A program made the position numbers and the translations under genes. A model generated the notes under the pieces. That model saw only the letters and a list, made by a program, of their open reading frames with translations. It was not told where the DNA came from and did not search any database. Positions 56,073 through 64,000 of a stretch of 64,000 nucleotides of DNA are shown here, in pieces. This stretch comes from Marchantia polymorpha subsp. ruderalis (lineage: Eukaryota; Streptophyta; Marchantiopsida; Marchantiales; Marchantiaceae): assembly GCA_037833965.1 (NCBI GenBank), contig AP031355.1, positions 12,115,501 through 12,179,500 on the forward strand, written 5' to 3'. Every line of letters begins with the position of its first letter. The first letter of the stretch is position 1.

Positions 56073-56668
56073 GTAAGTGTTCCACAGTTTTTTAATTTAA
56101 ATGAACTAGGAAACAAAATCTACTTTTATACCATTTTGTCACTTAGGTCTAGCATCTGCATAGGGATAATCTAACTACATACATCAGCGAGCAGTAATTC
56201 TCGATGATTGTTGGTATGGTTACCAACTTCCATAAGTAAGGTAGATATACAATTAGTTTAAAGTTAGTTTGGATATAGTTCTCTTTCCCTTCTAATCAAG
56301 TGATTCGTTAGGACGAAAGTCTACATGAGTTTTTAAAAATATAGCGGTCCAGTAGAGAAAGAGAGAGATCAGCGGGTTGGGAACATTAAGTTTGAACTAG
56401 CTCTAGCCGAGGAATTTAAACGGAATTAGTGATGCAATTGATTGATTGTTACTGCAGTTAACGACTACTATAAACGAGATGCTAACAGTCATAACAGAAT
56501 AGCGTTATAAGTGACAACTTCTTTGAAAAGGTTTACGTTCACCATTTGATGTATGGCTTTAAGGAGAAGTTAAGAGACAAATCAGCAACACGCGGAGTCC
56601 ATCAAAAGATGGCAGAAAACAAAATTAAGGTACAAACCAGGTCACATAAAAATCTGACCAATTCAAAA

Positions 56669-56702
56669 TTATATCTTAACATATCTGAATGTTAAGATAT
56701 AA
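56669..56702. repeat. Perfect 14-bp inverted repeat, 6-nt loop
   Basis: TTATATCTTAACAT at 56669-56682 and its reverse complement at 56689-56702. Confidence 0.95.
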
Positions 56703-56786
56703 ATCTGTGTGTTATGTAACTGATGTTTGCCACGTGTTCATTTTTACTATTTTTCACATCTTTTTATTTTTAACCAAATCACCATT

Positions 56787-56845
56787 GTCAAATATGGATA
56801 TCAAACAGAAAGTATACTAATCTTCTTATGATATCCATATTTGAC
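56787..56845. repeat. Perfect 17-bp inverted repeat, 25-nt loop
   Basis: GTCAAATATGGATATCA at 56787-56803 and its reverse complement at 56829-56845. Confidence 0.95.
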
Positions 56846-57000
56846 CAGAATACTCAGCAGAGATCCAGATGTGCTCACACAATCCCATCAATTCAACGCA
56901 TCCCCTACTAGACTGTATGTTCGGTTCTAGCATTTCCAAATTGAGCTTGAGGAAAAATCAAACCTGTGTATTCGAAGAACAAACACACGGGTGGAGAACC

Positions 57001-60000
57001 TCTCGTAGTGTTTTGCTGGGCGTAACTTCAGGTGACATCAGCTACCAAGTCACGTGACTTGGCAGTTAATGATTTCGTTGGCAGTGCAGTTGAAAAGCGA
57101 CCTACTGCCAGCTGCCCTCTGTTCTCCCTTTGATGACCGGCTACGAGGGACCCAACTTCAACCAACACCTGGAAGTTCGGGCTAAGTGCCTACTGTTTGG
57201 AGCTGTCCGAAGATATTGATTGATCTTGAAGTCTGCCTATATTTAGCCTGAGCAGAATCCTGAACTCAGCACAATTCTCCTTGCAGATGATTACACTCGG
57301 TCTATGTATACCACGGTCGGCGAGCCTGACTAGCAGAGTTCGTAGAAGTAGATGAAATCACCTACATAACAGATTCGGTGTGGAAAACCATGCAGTGTTG
57401 GTAGTGCATTTCATTGGCGCATGTCAGGTTCCCGTGGAAACGTTCGGGACATCTTGATGTGATTCTTTGGACTCTCTTGCTCCGCAGGGGAATTTAAAAT
57501 TGGAAGATAACGTTTCTCGTAATTATTTCGTTGTACAATTTTCGATTCTTGGATGGTTCTAGAGAAGTAGCGGTGATTAAATTTTATTTTTTTCAAGTTC
57601 CTGCATTCAAAATCACCTCAACAATCCACATACTTTGCTCAGACGTCATATGTAGACACTTTGCATGACGCTCTTGCTAAGACTTCCTATCATAGAGCTA
57701 GCTGTTAATTAACATTTATAGTACTAATGGTGGTCAAGTACAGTAATCAGTGGGGTAAAGTGATCTATCTTGCGATTTTCCAAACTCCCTCACTTTCCTT
57801 ATTGGTGGTGTGACAATTATTGTCACACCACCAATAAGGAAAGTAAAAATCTGATTTATCTTCAGAAAGAGCTAACCTAGAAAGAAACTTGAAATTAATA
57901 GGCGTTTACATAGATAACAAAAGAGAAAGGGGGATCCAATTAGGTAGTGGAAATCTTGTTATAAAATTCATAATCTGATATGAATAGTACATATAGCATC
58001 ATACTTAGATATATGTTTTACAAAACCTAAAATATCTAAACTATCAATCCAATATAATTATGAAAATAAAAATATATAGCACAAAAATCTAATAAAAATA
58101 TTCTTTTGCAAACCGCTGGCTGTATTTTCTGTAGCGATGGAAACATCTTTGAACACTATGTTACATATCCTTGTACAACAGAAAATTTGTCAAAGTGTAT
58201 ATTCATAGGTTCATATCTTTTTTAATGCTAGAGAAATAGAGAAATTACATCTGAACATATTGCTATAGATTATAAATTTTAATTTTGTTGATATTCTTGT
58301 ATTTTTGTTGAAATGAAACTAAAAATTTCATATAAAAGTCTATCACTTGCAAAATTAATACCCATCAATACTGAAATACTTCTCTAAACCAAATATTAAT
58401 AGGTTTCAAATCTCGTGAAATGTAAGACATATGAATGCTTTAGTCATGTAAGATATTTATCTCCAAACAGTTTGACATATATAATGTCTTATATGACATC
58501 ATGATAAACTCAATACAATCCATCCCAGTTTTTATACCTCAAATGACTTCAAAGATAATTATGTACACCATATTATTTAAATAAACATAAAGTCATGCGA
58601 TCATCACTAAATTGTAAATAGTATCTCTCACAAACGAACAACAAAGATGTAGATGAATTAATTTTAGTAATGATCTAATCATCATACAAAAACCAATTAC
58701 AAGATTGATCTAAATGTTGAAAAATCATCATTGTTTAGTTTTACAAATCCATCCTTCATGTTTTATTTTTCATGAAATCTTATACCGAAAATTTTGAAAA
58801 GTTAATTATAAATATGTCATGCTTTCAAATTGTGTTTTTGTAGGAAATTCAAAAGTAATAAATCCTAAAATAAATTCTTAACCATCTTATTTTAGATTTT
58901 ATGAGATTTTTTTAATAGATTTGAAATTTAAGTTAAGTTTTTACATTTGATAATATATAATACATAGATATTTGTTTCAATTTTGATATGTTTGAAAATA
59001 TCATGATCACAATTTTTCATTATTGAATTTTAAAAATAATCTTAATATGTCAAATTTAGACATTATTTAAAAATTAATTTTTTGGTTTTGTTTCCTATTT
59101 TTACATTCAATTATTTTTATTTATATATTATTGTAAGATATTTAGTCATGTAGATATTTATCTCCAAACAGTTTGACATATTAATGTCTTGAATGACATC
59201 ATGATAAACTAAATACAATCCATCACTTGAATGGTTGTATGTGGATGTAAAATTCACTAAAAGAGGAATGGAGACCCAGTAACTAAAAATGAAAATAGTG
59301 TAACATTGCAGAAATGTCAATTGATATGTAAATTGAAGAGAAACAATTACAAAAGTTGCAATAAGACGAGAGGAAAAGCAATTCATTGATGCCCATTTAG
59401 AACTGTATGACTTCTTCACACTTGTCACGTTGACAACATCTACCTAAGCCCCAAATAATCTGGATCTCGTATGTTCTGTTGGTTGTAGCGGGTGATTAGA
59501 TATGTCACACACAGAGCAAATAATCCCATGTATACTCCATGTAAAAAGAGTATACATGACCTGTCACGCTTTACCGTGCCACAACTTTCCTCTCCGGTCG
59601 CAAGTGTAAGGGGACATATGAAGAGTGACCATAGAAAATTTGCGTATTAATAAACCTCTGCTTTACTAACGGGGAACTGAAACAATTTACTCGAATGAGG
59701 GCCAGACGGTTCTTGTAGACTCAAGAGTAAACACTAATCTACTCAACGAACACTTAAGTGTGACTACATTTGATTTAACATGATCCGATGTTCCACATAA
59801 CTTGTCTCTTGCTTCGATTGCACAGCTGGTGGGAGATACTCCGACCTCAAATAAGGCTGTCGCACGTGGTCCCAAGCAAGAGTTGGTCGCTTGCATAGAC
59901 GGTGCATTTGTTGTGTTCCGGTCTAATTCTATGGCGGTTTACTCAGCTCAGTAGTTGATATAATCATCAAGCTGAGCTACGGTCTCGTTCTATCTCAATC

Positions 60001-60454
60001 GACGATAAACAAGGTGAAATCTTGAGTCAAGTATTAAAGCAGCCAAATAGCAAAAAGAGAAAGTAGAGTGATCAAATACAATTCGCAATGCAAACACATC
60101 CTCTTAATTTACCAGTGAAAACCCAAACAAGCATGTAACCAAAATAAAAATAAATCTGCAAGTAGTCACTAATTTATAAATGATTATATATCAAATGTAT
60201 GCAATGTTAACTTTTCATACTTGAGTGCCATAGAGACTTACTTTCATAATTTCTAGACACGACAAGTGCTCAAAATGTAATGAATGTAAACTATGTTACT
60301 TATCTCCAGAATTTGCAGGTGGCATTTCACATATTTTTCTCATTCAAGTATATCTCTTAGCAGCTCGTATCAACTTGGTATCATTACTTTCTATAACCTC
60401 TTTGTATCATTTCTTATCAATACTTGTTGCAAAACACTTTGTATCACTTCGTTA
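57001..60454. other. Intergenic, mixed composition, no gene recognised
   Basis: Islands of moderate GC at 56.9-57.5 and 59.4-59.95 kb lie in AT-rich sequence. An 85-bp direct repeat lies at about 58437-58523 and 59142-59226 (core TCTCCAAACAGTTTGACATA). A hairpin with 11-bp arms CATGTATACTC/GAGTATACATG lies at 59527-59558. The frames at 59117-59428 and 59687-59896 (minus) are unrecognised. Confidence 0.5.
57792..57844. repeat. Perfect 26-bp palindrome, 1-nt spacer
   Basis: The arm at 57792-57817 (begins ACTTTCCTTATTGGTGG) is repeated exactly as its reverse complement at 57819-57844, separated by a single T. Confidence 0.97.
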
Positions 60455-61028
60455 TCCAAGCTAGTTTTTGTCCTACATTCAACACTATAGACCGTATTTT
60501 GGTTTTGCCTCTTTTATGGGGAAAATCCAAGGGAAATGGAAAATCTTTGTTTTGTGACTTCATTGATTTCAAGAAATATTTTGAGTTAGTACCTCCTGAG
60601 CTTTTATGGAAAAGATTACAAACCATTGGAGTACCATCAGATCTCTTAGCAGAGGTGGCCACATTATACCACTCCGTTCGGGCCAAGATCAACACTTCAC
60701 AAACTCAATAGATTTTGAGTACCATTGGAGTCATACAAGGTTGTACTCTCTCTTCTACTCTCTTTGGAGTTTTCATAGATGATATAGAAAGGTGGTTAAA
60801 GGATTGTGAAAGTGAAGGTGTCAAACTTGGAAGCTTCGTCATCAAAACTCTTTTGTACACAAATAATGTTTTATTACTAGCACGTGATGCCATCAGTTTA
60901 CAAAAACACCTTGACATTTTTGCTAGCTTTTGTACTCTAATTCTTTGTAAAAGAAAGAAAGTTTGGATCTAGTGTCCACAAGAATGACTTTTGACTTCTC
61001 CATATTGAACTTCATCTGATTTTGAGGT
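60455..61028. pseudogene. LINE copy 3: diverged RT fragment with inverted tail
   Basis: 60455-60940 is a plus-strand piece of the same LINE family (FIDFKKYFELVPPELLW, SVRAKINTSQTQ, GVIQGCTLSSTLFGVFIDD) with TAG at 60709-60711. The catalytic YADD is replaced by YTNN (about 60857-60868). It is much more diverged than copies 1 and 2. The next LINE segment (corresponding to about 27405-27475 of copy 2) follows in inverted orientation at about 60957-61025; its reverse complement contains GGAGAAGTCAAAAGTCATTC and GGACACTAGATCCAAAC. This is a rearranged dead fragment. Confidence 0.88.
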
Positions 61029-61029
61029 T

Positions 61030-62450
61030 TTGGAGTTCAATTCGGAGTGAAGAACTTCGGATGTGACTATGGAAAGCCCGTTGGAGGAAGGAGAAGAACA
61101 AAGAGGTGATACATAGGTAGAGACCTCGAGTCAGAGTCTTTGGCCTTCGGAGCAACCACACGTGACTTCGACAGAGGATACGGGGCCTTCGTATAAGGAG
61201 ACTTTGGAGATACCCATAGAGTTAGCGGAGACGGCGGTGAAGCCCAATTCGATGAAGGAACTTATAGATCGAATGGTGGTGGACATGGAGAGTATTGTTG
61301 CAGAACAACATGCAATGCCTTCAGGTCAACTGTCTTCGAGTACAGTTGACTTGGACTTTGATGAAGGGCCTTTGGCTGAAGAACCCAAGTCAAGTGGATT
61401 CAATGCAGCTGATATGTTGAACGAGTGAGTGGTTTCCTTGCTTACATACTTGGATGGGAAGATGGAGAAGTACGTTGAACCATCATTAGTGAGATTCTAC
61501 GTAGAGTTAGTGCGAAGTAGGACATGGGCAAAGGGAGGAAGCATCTGTGGAAGTTAATGAAAGAGTGATGAGCTTGACTTCTAAGTGCGCGACCGTGAAG
61601 GTTACCTTGCAAGAGCGGGAGAAGCAACTTCGGAAAAAGGAGTTAGAGTATGCCGAACTTCAGAAAAGTTTAGCAGCGGAAAAGGACCTTCATAAGACGG
61701 CGGAACTCGAGTTCGTGGGCATTCGGGTCGACATAATCAATGCTCATGAGGTAATGGTGGGACTTCAAGACAAGGTGCAAGTGTTTCGGAAGAATTTTGA
61801 GAGAGAATTGAAGCACGCGGAGGAGTTGACTGTAACTTTGGCGACGTGAGATCAATCGCATGCTGCAGTATTGGTGTTGAAGGCAAAGAAGTTGCAAGAT
61901 TGCGAAGCTGCCAGGTCTTTTGAGTCAGAGCGTAGGAAGAAATTGGATGTAGATTGTAGCAAATTGTGATCTCAACTTTTGGCACTTGAGGAGCCATTGA
62001 TCACGACTAAAGCGAAATAGATGGAGATGGAGGCGAGAGTCCAGCAGTTAGAGGGACGGCCGGATGCTGCGTTATGCGCAAAGGTAGACCGATGCCTTCG
62101 CGGTTATGTGGAGTGGGAGATTCAAACCCTAAAGTGGACAAAATTGAGTGAGCTGGAGCGCCGAGTGAAGGAATTGACAGTCAGCGGAGTCGTAGGGCAG
62201 CGGAAGTTAAGTAGGAAGCTCAATTCGTTTATCTCCGGTTTTGAGAAGATGAATGAGAATATATATTTAGAATTGTATGTTATTTTGAGTAGGATAGGAA
62301 TAGATATGAGCTCAACGGGCGTGGTAACTGTCGTGTCTGCTAGTGTCGCACTTGTTGGGGGCTCACCGCTTAGCGGGTGATGTCTTCGCATGTTAGTTAG
62401 GAATAAAGAGTGCCAAGGCTCTGCCTTGGAGGACTTTTCCATTAGTTAAT
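61030..62450 (+). pseudogene. Coiled-coil module copy 2, 5'-truncated and decayed
   Basis: Aligns with the second half of copy 1. An acidic linker (61162-61428) leads to LLTYLDGKMEKYV and YVELVRSRT (about 61435-61520), matching LLQYLDQKREKYA and YVEIVRNRT of copy 1. A coiled-coil stretch (from 61547; stops at 61847-61849, about 61967 and 62018) follows. The C-terminal block runs to 62380: VDRCLRGYVEWEIQ, LSELERRVKELT, RKLSRKLNSF, YLELYVILSRIGI. One frameshift lies between 61428 and 61547. The N-terminal domain of copy 1 (KHPRTGKNGYRTVWYP...) is absent. A conserved stem-loop follows at 62413-62429. Confidence 0.7.
62413..62429 (+). other. Conserved stem-loop in the 3' flank of coiled-coil module copy 2
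   Basis: CCAAGG, loop CTCTG, CCTTGG, then AGGACTTTTCC; the counterpart of 52163-52180. Confidence 0.75.
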
Positions 62451-62740
62451 TTTTCAGTTTTCAGCCTGCATTCTTTTGCACGTGAGTGAATTGTGCATTT
62501 GGTCACCGTGTGCAAGTTACTTCAATTTGTCAAAAATACCGCATTTGAAGTAGAGGTTCCAAGTGGTGCATATTGTAGCTCAAGATTTAAGAAAATTTGT
62601 ACATTGGAAGCTCGGTGTAGCCGACCGAGTGTGTAATCTTGGGAGTTTGATCATTATGTGATTAATGATCAAGATATGAATGGTACAAGTTATTTACAAT
62701 ACCGTGAAGCAAAACAATATCAGGTATTTTATCAAAATGA

Positions 62741-62945
62741 TTGAGTTAGTCAAGATGGATGGTAGACTCTAGTGATTGAGCTAGTTAATCTTGACGATAA
62801 ACTTTGATGATTAAGCTAGTCAAGATTGACGATAGACTTTGGCAATTGAGCTAATCCATCTTGACAAATAAACTATGATGATTGAACTAGATAATCTTGA
62901 CGGTAAACTTTGATGATTAAGCTAGTCAAGATAGACGGTAATTTA
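62741..62945. repeat. 35-bp minisatellite, about six units
   Basis: Units of 35-36 bp, roughly ATTGAGCTAGTCAAGATTGA, then CGGTAAACTTTGATG. The middle of the unit alternates between GTCAAGAT and a form like its complement (ATCTTGAC), so alternate units can pair. Confidence 0.85.
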
Positions 62946-63063
62946 ATCTAGCTGATGGATTGGTCAAAGTTATTGTTGAGAGTTTCAAGCAACACTGTGC
63001 TATCATGCATGTTGTGCATGAGGAGTAGAGTTGGAGTTTGTTAACACAGTATCTTCAATAATC

Positions 63064-63350
63064 TCTTTATATATTTACTCTATCTTGTGATGGCTACGGT
63101 TTAATTCTAGTTAACCCTCGTGTAAAGAGGTGTCTTGTAATAGGTTTCTTTCTAGAACTTCTCACGGATTAATTATATGGGTTACAAAATTTCTGTTCTC
63201 TCTGTGCTAGCTAGTTTTCAACTCTTTATATTATTACTCTATCCTATTATGGCTACGGTTAATTCTTGTTTAAAGAGTGGCCTTATGTTAGGTTTTTATG
63301 TGGAACTTTCCGCTGAGTAATAAGGTATGTCATGTAGGTTACTGTTCCTT
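63064..63350. repeat. Diverged tandem duplication of about 160 bp
   Basis: Two copies (about 63064-63213 and 63223-63350) share CTTTATAT, TGGCTACGGTTAATTCT and GGTTACTGTTC/GGTTACAAAATTTCTGTTC-type ends. Confidence 0.65.
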
Positions 63351-63377
63351 AACGTGAGTTAAAGAATAGTAATCTAT

Positions 63378-63597
63378 TGTTGAGATTAACTCCATTTAAG
63401 GAGTAAGCTCGAGTCCTAGCTATAAATAGCTAGGACGGTCGTCTGAACATGGGATTAATATCTTGAAGTTCTCCTTGTATGAAGTCTTTATGACAAGACC
63501 TGGAGTAAAGTGCTGAGAGTTCTAGGTGGGCATAGCCCTCTTTCCCGAGGGTGAACCACGTTATTTTTGTGTCGCTGTGTCTCTCTTGGATTTTACA
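63378..63597 (+). repeat. Copia-type LTR, probably solo
   Basis: Begins TGTTGAGATTAACTC, has TATA (GCTATAAATAGCTAGGA) and a U5-like GGGTGAACCACGTTAT, and ends TTTTACA. It aligns with 53530-53767. No target duplication or pol adjacent. Confidence 0.65.
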
Positions 63598-64000
63598 TGA
63601 ACAACGGCTAGTTATCTCTAGATTTGGGGCTAATTATCCCTCAATCTACTATACGGATGTCACTCATTGATTCACTCGGCTTATAGAATGAATGTGGGAA
63701 AAATAAACTTTGCAAGTTTTGATTCTTTTTTATCGACGTCAAAGATGCATGCGTGGCTTTTGCCACGGAGAAACCATGACTGACAGCTCCATGTGGGAGT
63801 AGTCACGTCAAAAGCTTGATGTCGATGGAGCTGATTGCAAAGATACATATATAGTCTTGTTCTAGCTTTAGAAACGCCTGCAAATCCGTGAAATATGAGG
63901 TGTCCGGAATCGTTTCGGCACCGCAGAGATTGCGTGGTGTGGAGGGAGTTAATTCCGTAGGATCGCCGAAATTGAGCACTGAGAAGGCGGGACGCAAAAG
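63598..64000. other. Window end, no gene recognised
   Basis: Contains the MITE-end-like sequence at 63607-63645. The minus frame 63803-63997 is unrecognised and reaches the window edge. Confidence 0.4.

Larger units (their letters stand above)
53768..57000. other. AT-rich intergenic with duplications and hairpins
   Basis: Contains a TA microsatellite (54249-54277), a CTAAT-rich run (about 55210-55245), two small hairpins (55049-55070 with an 8-bp stem, 55081-55103 with a 9-bp stem), and the duplication at 55.4-56.1 kb. No gene recognised. Confidence 0.5.

Noticed and set aside
57255..57370. TATA-like sequence followed by a short ORF (start about 57287)
   Set aside because: The frame ends after about 23 residues with no recognisable product or splice continuation. 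Too weak to call a promoter.
1..64000. tRNA, rRNA or organellar insertions
   Set aside because: I saw no tRNA-like arm set, no rRNA core sequence and no recognisable organellar gene. tRNA-complementary stretches are limited to the two retroelement primer sites.

Overview
This is a repeat-rich stretch of a plant nuclear genome. The only confident host gene is a spliced, plant-type UBR7 (UBR box plus PHD finger) gene at 36.9-41.0 kb, and it sits in a moderately GC-rich island of about 34.3-43.2 kb. Most of the rest is transposon sequence in various stages of decay, set in very AT-rich DNA. The plant-type UBR7, the plant LTR retrotransposons (initiator-Met and Glu tRNA primer sites) and a coiled-coil repeat family that I associate from memory with liverwort gene models suggest a bryophyte, perhaps a Marchantia-like liverwort. 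The species call is low confidence.

Layout. 0-1.8 kb: 3' part of a LINE. 1.9-3.5 kb: decayed hAT transposase. 6.2-20.1 kb: a nested pair of Ty3-type LTR retrotransposons on the minus strand. The outer element A (6199-20121, 420-bp LTRs, TSD TGATC) is a chromodomain-bearing chromovirus with disabling mutations. The inner element B (7624-15480, 858-bp LTRs identical by eye, TSD GGCC) is a Tat/Athila-like non-chromovirus with an intact 1.59-kaa gag-pol, and it interrupts A's integrase. 22.3-24.5 kb: a 348-bp tandem array leading directly into a nearly complete LINE (24.48-28.57 kb; ORF1 intact, ORF2 with three stops). 29.85-31.7 kb: MULE transposase remnant. 35.37-35.82 kb: MITE-like element. 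48.0-49.3 and 52.2-53.5 kb: Ty1/copia pol remnants in opposite orientations on either side of a sharply bounded GC-rich coiled-coil module (49.4-52.2 kb). A 5'-truncated second copy of that module lies at 61.0-62.45 kb, beside a rearranged LINE fragment. Copia-type LTRs lie at 53.5 and 63.4 kb.

Most notable signals. (1) A family of about 55-70-residue leader ORFs lies between the 5' LTR/PBS and gag: two tandem copies in element A and one in the unrelated element B, sharing a clear motif. (2) The 348-bp array may be a LINE promoter built of tandem monomers. (3) Many short, perfect, near-loopless inverted repeats lie in the AT-rich right half. One lies inside a conserved RNase H motif of a copia remnant and looks like a template-switch product. 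(4) The coiled-coil module is a multicopy unit with a conserved stem-loop in its 3' flank.

Limits: homology calls come from recognising protein motifs by eye, identities are eye counts, and exact boundaries of decayed elements are approximate.
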